Both the position numbers and the translations under genes were made by a program. Shown here piece by piece: positions 1-6,843 of a stretch of DNA of 13,640 nucleotides. The notes beneath the pieces were generated by a model. That model did not search any database, was not told where the DNA came from, and saw nothing but the letters and a program-made list of their open reading frames with translations. The DNA is taken from NCBI GenBank assembly GCA_947573015.1, contig CANPDS010000031.1:1-13640 (forward strand), read 5' to 3'. Position 1 is the first letter of the stretch. Each line of letters opens with the position of its first letter. This stretch comes from an uncultured Muribaculum sp. Its GTDB lineage: Bacteria > Bacteroidota > Bacteroidia > Bacteroidales > Muribaculaceae.

Positions 1-51
1 ACGACCCCGAGATTACAAATCACGTGCTCTGGCCAACTGAGCTAAAGAGGC
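1..51 (-). tRNA. tRNA-Thr (anticodon TGT), 3' part cut off by window edge
   Basis: Read on the minus strand, position 51 starts a seven-base acceptor arm (GCCTCTT), then TA, a D-arm with stem GCTC/GAGC, and an anticodon loop TTTGTAA whose anticodon TGT lies at plus positions 15-17. TGT reads ACA, threonine. The anticodon stem has one T-T mismatch at its middle pair. About 51 of roughly 75 nt are present; the T-arm and 3' acceptor strand lie outside the window. A promoter sits about 55 bp upstream. Confidence 0.93.
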
Positions 52-104
52 ATCTCTTTCTTATCGGTTTCGCATTAGCAACCCTTGGGTCATCAATGCG
101 GGTG

Positions 105-135
105 CAAAGTTAAGCACCTTTTTCGATATATGCAA
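105..135 (-). promoter_or_regulatory. Bacteroidota-type promoter of the tRNA-Thr
   Basis: On the minus strand the -7 box TAACTTTG (plus 105-112) fits TAnnTTTG, and a -33 TTTG ending at plus 133 lies 20 bp upstream, the usual spacing for the Bacteroidota primary sigma factor. An AT-rich stretch with an 8-bp inverted repeat (134-141 and 147-154) lies just upstream and could act as an UP-like element. The expected transcription start is near plus 99, before the tRNA. Confidence 0.7.
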
Positions 136-233
136 ATTTTTAGAGGAAAAATTTCAATGCACTGTGTTTTATTTTTATTCAAAGTCTTATTACTAAGACA
201 TCTGAAGCAATTATGAAGATCAGTCCTTCATTA

Positions 234-262
234 TTGCAGCGCAAATTTACGACTTATTTTTG
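234..262 (+). promoter_or_regulatory. candidate promoter for the aminopeptidase operon
   Basis: TATTTTTG at 255-262 fits TAnnTTTG, with TTG at 234-236 spaced 18 bp upstream. A second -7-like box TAAGTTTG is at 294-301 but has no matching -33 element. The rest of the stretch between the tRNA and the gene at 343 is AT-rich and shows no gene. Confidence 0.4.
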
Positions 263-342
263 AATTTCCCATCAATCCAAGCAATATTTTTCGTAAGTTT
301 GCAAATATTCACCTCAAAAAGCCTCTCTCCGCCCCTACAGCA

Positions 343-2130
343 ATGGATTACCATATAATAATAGCACGCCTTGAAGCGCTGCGGGCCAAAATGAAAGAAT
401 GTGGCGTCACGGCCACCATAATACCGCACGTCGATCCACACCAAAGCGAATACATGGCCTCCCACTGGCATGTGCGCGAATACTTCTCAGGATTCAATGG
501 CTCGGCCGGGACACTCGTAGTCACACTCTCATCGGCAGCACTATGGACTGATTCACGCTATTTCCTACAGGCAGAGCAGCAACTCGAAGGTACCACCATC
601 GAACTGATGAAAGATGGCATTCCATCCACCCCTTCGATCCCATCATATATAATTAATGTATTACATAAGGGCGATACAGTGGGCATCGACGGAATGCTAT
701 TCACAAAAAATTCACTTGACGCCCTGCGTAGCGACCTAAATAACGCCGGAATATCCATCGACACCGATTTCCGTCCATCCGACTCCATATGGACCGATCG
801 GCCACCGCTCCCAGAAGATGCGGTATACATATTATCCGATGCATACTGCGGAGAAATGGCCGGAAGCAAGCTCAACCGCCTGCGCGAAGCCATTGCCAAC
901 ATCGGTGCAGACGCTATGTTCATAACCGAACTTGATGCCATTGCATGGTTGCTCAATCTTCGCGGAAATGATGTGGAGTTCAACCCTGTGTTCACCGCCA
1001 CATTATATATAGCACCGGAAGGTGGCACACTATTTATCGAGGAGAAAAAACTCACTGACGACGTTCGCCAATACCTAAAGACACTGAAGATCGATGTCCG
1101 CCCATATAACGATATGCGAAGATTTCTTGCCTCATCCAAGGCGTCAATCCTCGCCAATCCCGCCACACTTCCGTCTGCTCTAAGCGCTATAAACGGCACA
1201 AAATGGGTGTATGCGCCATCGCCCGTACCGGCTATGAAAGCCGAAAAAAACGATGTAGAGCTGCGCAACCTGCGCCACGCCATGGTAATCGAAGGTGCGG
1301 CAATGGTGAAAGCCGTGGTAGACATAACCTCACGTCTCGGCAATGGCGACACAGTGACCGAACTTGATGTAGTTGACACTCTCAGCCGCTATCGCGCAGA
1401 AAACAAAAGCTATCGCGGCGACAGCTTCGGCACAATCGCAGGTTATGCCGAACATGGTGCCATAGTACACTATGAGCCGACCCCGGAATCAAACGCGACA
1501 CTGCATCCTGAAGGATTGCTGCTCATAGACACCGGCGGACAATATCTGCATGGAACTACCGACATAACCCGCACCATATCTCTCGGGAATCCGACACCTG
1601 ATGAACGCCGCGACTTCACCCTCGTGCTGAAAGGACACATCGCACTGGCTCAGGCTGTATTCCCCGAAGGCACCCGTGGAGCACAGCTCGATGTGCTCGC
1701 CCGCCAGTTCCTCTGGCAAGACGGCAAGACATATCTCCACGGCACTGGCCACGGTGTAGGATTCTTCCTAAATGTACACGAAGGCCCACAAAGCATCCGT
1801 CTGCAAGAAAACCCCGTGGCATTGCGCCCAGGCATGGTAACGTCCGACGAACCGGGGCTATATCTTTCCGGACGCTACGGCATACGCTGCGAAAATCTGG
1901 TGCTCACCACCGATGCCGGCGACACAGAGTTCGGTCGGTTCCTCAAATTTGAGGTCCTGTCGCTTTTCCCGTTCGACCGGTCACTTATGGATCTCAGTAT
2001 CCTCACAGATGCCGAAATAGAATGGATCAATGCATACCATCGCAAGGTATGGTCGGAATTGGCCGATTATCTTCCTGACAATTGCCGCACATGGCTCGAT
2101 AACGCATGTGCGCCGATAGAACGTCAATAG
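343..2130 (+). CDS. pepP: Xaa-Pro aminopeptidase (M24 family, aminopeptidase P1 type)
   Basis: This cytosolic metallopeptidase would remove an N-terminal residue preceding proline. At 595 aa it has the three-domain aminopeptidase P1 architecture: two creatinase-like N-terminal domains (about residues 8-300), a pita-bread M24 catalytic domain (about 310-530) and a short C-terminal M24 extension (about 535-595). The five metal ligands of M24B enzymes are visible: D396 in LIDTGG, D407 in TTDITRT, H470 in HGTGHGVG, E503 in SDEPGLY and E517 in RCENL; the substrate histidine of NVHEGP is also there. There is no signal peptide. The ATG follows an A/C-rich leader without a clear Shine-Dalgarno, usual for this phylum. 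The hexapeptide protein follows after 60 bp, so the two may be cotranscribed. The family assignment is secure; the symbol is by analogy. Confidence 0.93.
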   Translation: MDYHIIIARLEALRAKMKECGVTATIIPHVDPHQSEYMASHWHVREYFSGFNGSAGTLVVTLSSAALWTDSRYFLQAEQQLEGTTIELMKDGIPSTPSIPSYIINVLHKGDTVGIDGMLFTKNSLDALRSDLNNAGISIDTDFRPSDSIWTDRPPLPEDAVYILSDAYCGEMAGSKLNRLREAIANIGADAMFITELDAIAWLLNLRGNDVEFNPVFTATLYIAPEGGTLFIEEKKLTDDVRQYLKTLKIDVRPYNDMRRFLASSKASILANPATLPSALSAINGTKWVYAPSPVPAMKAEKNDVELRNLRHAMVIEGAAMVKAVVDITSRLGNGDTVTELDVVDTLSRYRAENKSYRGDSFGTIAGYAEHGAIVHYEPTPESNATLHPEGLLLIDTGGQYLHGTTDITRTISLGNPTPDERRDFTLVLKGHIALAQAVFPEGTRGAQLDVLARQFLWQDGKTYLHGTGHGVGFFLNVHEGPQSIRLQENPVALRPGMVTSDEPGLYLSGRYGIRCENLVLTTDAGDTEFGRFLKFEVLSLFPFDRSLMDLSILTDAEIEWINAYHRKVWSELADYLPDNCRTWLDNACAPIERQ

Positions 2131-2190
2131 TCATCTCTTTCAATTCAAACGCACATTCTCTGACTCTTATCCACTCCCCTCTCAATAAAT

Positions 2191-2736
2191 ATGGCACTCA
2201 TAAAATCAGTATGCGGATTCACACCGCAGATAGGCGAAGGTACTTTCCTCGCCGACAACGCCGCCATCGTAGGCGATGTAGTAATGGGACGCGACTGCAG
2301 CGTGTGGTTCAACGCAGTAGTACGTGGCGACGTCAACGCCATCCGTATCGGCGACCGTGTAAACATCCAGGACGGATCGGTGCTCCACACCCTATATGAA
2401 AAATCAACTATCGAGATAGGCAACGATGTGTCTATAGGACACAATGTAACCATTCACGGAGCGAAAATCAACGACTATGCCCTCATCGGCATGGGGTCTG
2501 TCGTGATGGATAATGTCGAGGTTGGCAGAGGCGCACAGGTAGCAGCCGGTGCCGTCGTGCTCTCAAATACCAAGATTGGTGATGGCGAACTCTGGGCTGG
2601 AGTACCGGCCAAATTCATGAAGATGGTCGATCCCGAAAAATCAAAGGAAATCAACCAGAAGATAGCACGCAACTATCTCTCCTACTCAAAATGGTACGGA
2701 GAAAATCCCCCCGAAGGCCGGCAGTTGCTCAAATGA
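2191..2736 (+). CDS. gamma-carbonic anhydrase-like hexapeptide-repeat protein (YrdA/PaaY type)
   Basis: A 181-aa left-handed beta-helix protein. Hexapeptide repeats of the form [LIV]GxxxX run from about residue 12 to 135, followed by a C-terminal helix (about 145-165) typical of the trimeric gamma-class carbonic anhydrase fold. The three histidines that bind the metal in this family are present (H66 in SVLHTLY, H84 and H89 in GHNVTIHG), as is the conserved RGD at 45-47. Many members of the YrdA/PaaY group have uncertain or no carbonic anhydrase activity, so the substrate is not settled by these residues. It is probably cotranscribed with the aminopeptidase 60 bp upstream, and it ends 87 bp before the convergent recO; that gap shows no clear terminator. 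Confidence 0.9.
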   Translation: MALIKSVCGFTPQIGEGTFLADNAAIVGDVVMGRDCSVWFNAVVRGDVNAIRIGDRVNIQDGSVLHTLYEKSTIEIGNDVSIGHNVTIHGAKINDYALIGMGSVVMDNVEVGRGAQVAAGAVVLSNTKIGDGELWAGVPAKFMKMVDPEKSKEINQKIARNYLSYSKWYGENPPEGRQLLK

Positions 2737-2823
2737 CATCCTACACACCATATTGTCATTTCATACACACTGCCCCACGCAACTACCCATTCCATCAACA
2801 AGCGCAGACCATCAAGCCTCCTA

Positions 2824-3549
2824 TTAATCAAAGATTTCCGTAAGAATCTCCATTGAGCGCAGTCCGGTAAGACGTGTATAGTGAAGCCCATAATAATCGG
2901 TCATCACCGACAATATGCGGCGCCGCTCCCCACGGCTCAACCTGAATGCACGCAGATTGTCCCAACGCATACGGCTCAACATCACCACAGCTGCAGCGTC
3001 GGCTCCAGTAAGAAAATGTCTGTGGAGCGGAGGAGTACTGCGGAATGTGCCCTCCAGCATATCGAATACCGCGCCTGCGCTATATGTAGCCACATCCGGT
3101 TCAATACCGATGAATCGACCAAGATGATACAGAAACGCCAGATGGAAATTTGCCGTACCATCCCCCATCGCATCAAGACGTGCCACAGCATCGGCCACAT
3201 AGTCAAAAAGCAATTCGTCAGGATCACCTTCGGGCATCACGACACCAAGCACTTCTGTGAGAAACATGGCCATCGCTATCTTGACAGGATCGGCATGCAG
3301 TGTGGCAAATGACAGTGTAGGCCGCATATCGCGTACGGTAGCCAGTTCATGACCGGCACGCAGTTCGGCCACACCATCCACCAACGCAAGCGGCATGGTA
3401 AGAGCACGCTGACGGGCAGCCTCTCGTCCGGCACCCGACTTCACAAGCACCGACAGACGGCCTCGCTCACGTGTGTACAACGTAAGAATATTGCTACGGT
3501 CGTTATAGCGCACCGTACGCAGACATATGGCATGTATAGGCGTCAGCAT
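2824..3549 (-). CDS. recO: DNA repair protein RecO
   Basis: RecO works with RecR, and in many bacteria RecF, to load RecA onto SSB-coated single-stranded DNA and to anneal complementary strands. The 241-aa protein has the expected N-terminal OB fold (about residues 1-78, beginning with the typical AICLRTVRYNDRSNIL strand pattern) and a helical C-terminal domain ending in the family signature YYGLH...LRSMEIL (219-236). There is no cysteine zinc-finger cluster, as in E. coli RecO and unlike the Deinococcus protein. It converges on the hexapeptide gene and is divergent from rsmF, with only 52 bp between the two start codons. Confidence 0.93.
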   Translation of the reverse strand: MLTPIHAICLRTVRYNDRSNILTLYTRERGRLSVLVKSGAGREAARQRALTMPLALVDGVAELRAGHELATVRDMRPTLSFATLHADPVKIAMAMFLTEVLGVVMPEGDPDELLFDYVADAVARLDAMGDGTANFHLAFLYHLGRFIGIEPDVATYSAGAVFDMLEGTFRSTPPLHRHFLTGADAAAVVMLSRMRWDNLRAFRLSRGERRRILSVMTDYYGLHYTRLTGLRSMEILTEIFD

Positions 3550-3553
3550 ACCA

Positions 3554-3561
3554 CAAAGTTA
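3554..3561 (-). promoter_or_regulatory. candidate -7 element for recO
   Basis: On the minus strand TAACTTTG fits the Bacteroidota -7 consensus. No -33 TTG is found 18-21 bp upstream. The box ends about 5 bp before the recO start codon, so transcription from it would give a very short or leaderless message. Confidence 0.3.
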
Positions 3562-3601
3562 AGAAAATCCCCAACAAACCCCACTCATCACCACCACCAT
3601 C

Positions 3602-4996
3602 ATGCTACCGAAAGAGTTCATCAGTCCATTCCCAGGCTTGGAAGAAGCCCTTGCCGAAGAGCCGGCTGTAAGTGTGCGAATCAACAGAGGTAAAGGAATA
3701 TGCCTACCGACTGACGCAACCGTCGTGCCATGGTGCGCATCAGGCTTCTGGCTCGATGCTCGGCCAGCTTTCACCTGGGATCCCGCCATGCACCAAGGCC
3801 TCTATTACGTGCAGGACGCCTCATCAATGGTGATCGATATGGCAGTGCGCAAAGCGGTCGGGCTGCTTGCTCCACAGAGCGACCTGCTGCTCCTCGACGC
3901 ATGTGCCGCACCAGGCGGAAAGACCACCGCAGCCATCGACGCGCTACCACAGGGATCGATGGTTGTGGCCAACGAGTATATGCCGGCACGTGCCATAGTG
4001 CTCGCCGAGAATGTGGCGAAATGGGGATCAGCGGCAGTCATGGTGACGCGCGGCGATACATCCCGTTTCCGCAAACTTCACAATAAATTCGACATAATCA
4101 TTTCCGATGTACCATGCTCCGGCGAAGGAATGTTCCGTAAAGATGCTGAGGCTCTGCGGCAATGGAGTCCGGCGCTGGTAGAGGAGTGCGCCGCACGTCA
4201 GCGCGAGATAGTGGCAAATCTCTGGGAAGCACTGCGCCCCGGAGGCATACTTATATACTCCACCTGCACCTACAATCGTGCCGAAAATGAGGATATGCTC
4301 ACACATATTCTCAGCGAATGCCCCGATGCACGCCACATACCGATTGAAACACCTGAAAACTGGGGAACCATTACCACCGACGGATGCCTTCACTTTGTCC
4401 CGGGCCACGTACGAGGTGAAGGGCAGACCATATTTATGGTATCAAAAGGTGAGCCTGCCCCCACATCCATACATGACCACGGAAAGCAGCGCACCACAAC
4501 AAAGGAACATAAAGGCAAATCAAAAGGCACATCAGCCTCTGCGACAGCAGTACCGGAAGAATGCCGCAAATGGATCAATGATGCGGAAAAATATCGGTTC
4601 ACCTGCAACGGCACGAAAGTAACCATACACCCCGACAGCTGGGATGCCACCATCAAAGAGCTGAAAAACACACTTGATATAGTATGTGCCGGCACTGAAA
4701 TAGCCACCATCAAAGGGCGCGACTATATCCCGGCGCAAGCCCTCGCATTGAGCACCGACATACGCAAGGAAGCATTCCCAACCGTCGGCCTTACCTATCC
4801 GGAAGCCGTGGCTTATCTGCGGCGCGAAGCCATAACTCTGCCACCCGACACTCCGCGTGGATTCATACTGCTGACCTACTGCGGTAATCCCTTAGGTTTT
4901 GTTAAAAATCTCGGCAACCGCGCCAACAACCTTTACCCGGCCGAGTGGCGTATACTATCATCACATATCCCTGACACACCACCCAGCATCATCTGA
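3602..4996 (+). CDS. rsmF: rRNA cytosine-C5 methyltransferase, RsmF/NOL1-NOP2-Sun family
   Basis: An S-adenosylmethionine-dependent enzyme predicted to make m5C in 16S rRNA. In its 464 aa one sees an N-terminal segment with the family's PxSxRxN-like start (EPAVSVRIN), SAM motif I DACAAPGGKT (99-108), motif IV DVPCSGEGMF (169-178) whose Cys172 releases product, and motif VI STCTY (220-224) whose Cys222 is the catalytic nucleophile. A basic, low-complexity linker (about 283-318) leads to a C-terminal PUA-like RNA-binding region (about 320-460) as in E. coli RsmF (479 aa). The symbol is by family; the exact target base cannot be read from sequence. The stop codon overlaps the end of lpxB by 8 bp on the opposite strand, so the two genes converge with no room for a separate terminator. 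Confidence 0.9.
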   Translation: MLPKEFISPFPGLEEALAEEPAVSVRINRGKGICLPTDATVVPWCASGFWLDARPAFTWDPAMHQGLYYVQDASSMVIDMAVRKAVGLLAPQSDLLLLDACAAPGGKTTAAIDALPQGSMVVANEYMPARAIVLAENVAKWGSAAVMVTRGDTSRFRKLHNKFDIIISDVPCSGEGMFRKDAEALRQWSPALVEECAARQREIVANLWEALRPGGILIYSTCTYNRAENEDMLTHILSECPDARHIPIETPENWGTITTDGCLHFVPGHVRGEGQTIFMVSKGEPAPTSIHDHGKQRTTTKEHKGKSKGTSASATAVPEECRKWINDAEKYRFTCNGTKVTIHPDSWDATIKELKNTLDIVCAGTEIATIKGRDYIPAQALALSTDIRKEAFPTVGLTYPEAVAYLRREAITLPPDTPRGFILLTYCGNPLGFVKNLGNRANNLYPAEWRILSSHIPDTPPSII

Positions 4997-6125
4997 CACG
5001 GCACAATCCGGCAATCAGACGTGCGGCGGTAGCCGGAGCATCATCCGTGCCGAGTATAGCACGCATGTCGCGGTATCCTTCAAGTTGATTATCATGCCCA
5101 GGTCTGCCTGGAAGGATATTGCCAAGCTCTCGGGCCACAAGATCAGGCGTACACCTATGCACAAGCATCTCAGGCACTATCTCCCTACCAGCTATCAGGT
5201 TAGGCAGAGACACATAAGGCACCTTCAGCAATTTCTCCATTATCTTATACGACAGTTTCACCCCGTTGGCCCTATAGCACACTACCTGCGGCGTCCCGGC
5301 AAGGGCACATTCAAGAGTAGCCGTACCTGATGTCACCAACGCCACTTCTGCATGATACATAAGCTCAAACGTATCATCACACACGATTGATGTGCCTGGA
5401 GTAAGATAGTATCCATAATACGAAAGATCAATTCCAGGTGCGCCGGCAATCACCATGTTATATTCCGGAAAACGCGAAGCCGCCATCTCCATCACCTGAA
5501 GATTATTCTTAATCTCGCTGCGTCTGCTACCAGGCACAAGCGCGATTATCGGACGCTCGGGCAAGCCATGACGCCGCAGGAACTCTTCACGCGACGATGC
5601 TTTCATCAATCGTCCGTCGACCTCCTTCACCGACGGATTGCCGACATAACACGCATCGTAATCATGCCGCGTTTTATAGAATTGAGGCTCAAATGGCAGT
5701 ATGCAGCACAGACAGTCGACATATCTTCGGATCTGCTTCACACGCCACTCTTTCCACGCCCATACCTTAGGCGATATATAGTAAGCCACTTTTATACCAC
5801 GCTCCTTGGCATATGCGGCAAGCTTCAGGTTGAAACTCGGATAATCCACCAATATGAGCACATCAGGGCCAAACTCATCTATGGCCTGGCGAGCGCGACG
5901 CATGTTCGACACTATCTGCGGCAAATGGCGCAACACCTCACTGAAACCCATGAAAGCCATCTCACGATAGTGTATCACAGGTGCCACACCGGCAGCCTCA
6001 GCCATAAGGTCACCACCGAGAAACGCTACTTCAGCCGAAGGATCATCACTCCGCAATGCGGCTATAAGCTCTGAGGCGTGCAGGTCGCCGGAAGGCTCAC
6101 CGACTGATACAAAGTACTTCATCAT
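4989..6125 (-). CDS. lpxB: lipid-A-disaccharide synthase
   Basis: LpxB joins UDP-2,3-diacylglucosamine and lipid X at the inner face of the cytoplasmic membrane to form the lipid A disaccharide. The 378-aa protein carries the GT19 signatures in order: GEPSGD (9-14), VDYPSFN (93-99), SPKVWAWKEWR (118-128), PGSR (198-201) and TSGTATLE (265-272). The start is at one of two adjacent ATGs (MMKYF). My recollection is that many Bacteroidales have surE directly upstream of lpxB; here the upstream space holds a divergent riboswitch operon instead, and lpxB has its own promoter. It overlaps the end of rsmF tail to tail. Confidence 0.95.
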   Translation of the reverse strand: MMKYFVSVGEPSGDLHASELIAALRSDDPSAEVAFLGGDLMAEAAGVAPVIHYREMAFMGFSEVLRHLPQIVSNMRRARQAIDEFGPDVLILVDYPSFNLKLAAYAKERGIKVAYYISPKVWAWKEWRVKQIRRYVDCLCCILPFEPQFYKTRHDYDACYVGNPSVKEVDGRLMKASSREEFLRRHGLPERPIIALVPGSRRSEIKNNLQVMEMAASRFPEYNMVIAGAPGIDLSYYGYYLTPGTSIVCDDTFELMYHAEVALVTSGTATLECALAGTPQVVCYRANGVKLSYKIMEKLLKVPYVSLPNLIAGREIVPEMLVHRCTPDLVARELGNILPGRPGHDNQLEGYRDMRAILGTDDAPATAARLIAGLCRVR

Positions 6126-6148
6126 GCGTGGGAATTAGGGATTTCCGA

Positions 6149-6180
6149 CAAAGATACAAATAAGTCTAGTGCATTGCCAA
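6149..6180 (-). promoter_or_regulatory. promoter of lpxB
   Basis: Read on the minus strand, TATCTTTG (plus 6149-6156) matches TAnnTTTG, and TTG (plus 6178-6180) lies 21 bp upstream. The predicted start near 6143 gives a leader of roughly 18 nt before the lpxB ATG. The -33 element abuts a strong palindrome (6171-6197). Confidence 0.6.
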
Positions 6181-6197
6181 ATTTATTTGGGCAATGC
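6171..6197. repeat. palindrome between divergent promoters, candidate operator
   Basis: GCATTGCC (6171-6178) and GGCAATGC (6190-6197) are a perfect inverted repeat. The match extends inward to CCAAAT/ATTTGG with one extra G on the right arm, leaving a TT centre. It overlaps the lpxB -33 region and lies just upstream of the riboswitch promoter. By the promoter positions it should not be transcribed from either side, which favours a protein-binding site over an RNA hairpin. Confidence 0.55.
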
Positions 6198-6213
6198 CAT
6201 ACCAATAATATAC

Positions 6214-6244
6214 TTGGTGAAATGATCGGAAAATGTTATTTTTG
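6214..6244 (+). promoter_or_regulatory. promoter of the cobalamin riboswitch operon
   Basis: TTG at 6214-6216 and TATTTTTG at 6237-6244 are separated by 20 bp, a close fit to the Bacteroidota primary-sigma consensus. Transcription would begin near 6250, exactly where the riboswitch fold begins. Confidence 0.7.
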
Positions 6245-6250
6245 CGCCAT

Positions 6251-6404
6251 GTTTTGGTTCGCTTAAACGCGATTAATAGGGAACCCGGTGCAAATCCGGG
6301 ACAGACCCGCTACTGTAATTCACCAAAAAACATCGACATAAAGCCACTGTCAGCATCATTGATGGGAAGGCGCCGATGAAACGGGATAAGTCAGGAGACC
6401 TGCC
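6251..6404 (+). ncRNA. cobalamin (B12) riboswitch aptamer
   Basis: The conserved core is clear. GGGAACCCGGTGCAAATCC starts at 6279 and runs into the GGGACAGACCCGCTACTGTAA block ending about 6318. The GCCACTG element is at 6342-6348, GGGAAGGC at 6364-6371 and the terminal B12 box GTCAGGAGACCTGCC at 6390-6404. Stem GTTTTGGT (6251-6258) pairs with ACCAAAA (6322-6328), and CATCG (6331-6335) pairs with CGATG (6374-6378). Such riboswitches normally turn genes off when cobalamin is plentiful. The usual targets are btuB-type transporters, cobamide synthesis genes or metE; here the downstream genes are a small ORF, a DASS transporter and a MetE-like protein. Confidence 0.95.
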
Positions 6405-6422
6405 ATACATATTTATTTCAAT

Positions 6423-6453
6423 AATCTCGTGGATTAGATTTTGAAGTGAGGAG
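6423..6453 (+). promoter_or_regulatory. riboswitch expression platform: kissing-loop hairpin and ribosome binding site
   Basis: AATC (6423-6426) can pair with GATT (6437-6440, or 6432-6435), presenting a loop containing CGTGG. Its GTGG (6429-6432) is complementary to CCAC (6343-6346) in the GCCACTG element of the aptamer, as in the L5-L13 kissing interaction known from cobalamin riboswitches. GAGGAG (6448-6453), a strong Shine-Dalgarno unusual for this phylum, follows at once. No intrinsic terminator is visible, so control is probably at translation initiation. The codon 7 nt after the site is ATA, not ATG. Confidence 0.6.
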
Positions 6454-6460
6454 AATCAAC

Positions 6461-6658
6461 ATAGGACCAATTTCGTCGGAATACATCAAAATAAAATCTT
6501 TCCGGATTTCATACATCAGTTACGTCAATTTGTCGCAACTGTTTTGCTGTGCTCTGACTTTTAGCGACACCGCTTCTCCTGCCTTTAATCTTTTCCACCT
6601 TAAAACATCATTATCAATTTATGAAATGTACAAGGTGCGAAAAGGAATTCCCGTTTGA
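6461..6658 (+). pseudogene. degenerate leader ORF behind the riboswitch ribosome binding site
   Basis: The frame beginning at the ATA that faces the GAGGAG site is open for 65 codons; a GTG start at 6446 is also possible but overlaps the Shine-Dalgarno. The predicted peptide has a basic segment (IKIKSFR), then a partly hydrophobic stretch (YVNLSQLFCCALTF) and an Ala/Ser-rich break (SDTASPA). This loosely resembles a signal peptide, with nothing recognisable after it. It overlaps the next small ORF by 38 bp in another frame. It may be the remnant of a secreted or outer-membrane protein once controlled by the riboswitch, or a translated leader coupling ribosomes to the downstream genes. I do not recognise the product, and it may not be coding at all. 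Confidence 0.3.
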
Positions 6659-6833
6659 GTTCCACAGTATTCAAGAATGGCTGCACCGGTCTAAACTCTA
6701 CGTCCGGCAACTCTCGTTTATACTATATAATTTCGGAGGTCTGCTGTGGCCGGAATATGAGACCGATCTGCAAAGCGGATTCTATCTTTCCGGTGTAAAT
6801 CCTTATCGAAAAATCACCAAATCCAATCCATAA
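6621..6833 (+). CDS. small protein of 70 aa with an N-terminal CxxC, unknown function
   Basis: A 70-residue ORF starting MKCTRCEKEF, with a single CxxC pair (Cys3, Cys6), followed by an amphipathic, aromatic-rich middle (several W, Y and F between residues 20 and 56) and a basic tail. Only one CxxC is present, so a complete zinc ribbon would need a partner or another ligand such as His15. It ends 10 bp before the transporter start, a spacing that fits translational coupling, and it lies on the riboswitch transcript. There is no Shine-Dalgarno before its ATG. I do not recognise a family. Its position and plausible codon use favour a real gene, but a chance ORF in the leader cannot be excluded. 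Confidence 0.45.
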   Translation: MKCTRCEKEFPFEFHSIQEWLHRSKLYVRQLSFILYNFGGLLWPEYETDLQSGFYLSGVNPYRKITKSNP

Positions 6834-6843
6834 AGACACTACC

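Noticed and set aside
558..1379. Long open frame of 273 codons on the minus strand inside the aminopeptidase gene
   Set aside because: It is antisense to a full-length protein with intact M24 motifs, and its translation is Ser/Arg-rich with no recognisable motif.
2737..2823. Terminator between the hexapeptide gene and recO
   Set aside because: The 87-bp convergent gap shows no inverted repeat followed by a T-run that I could identify.
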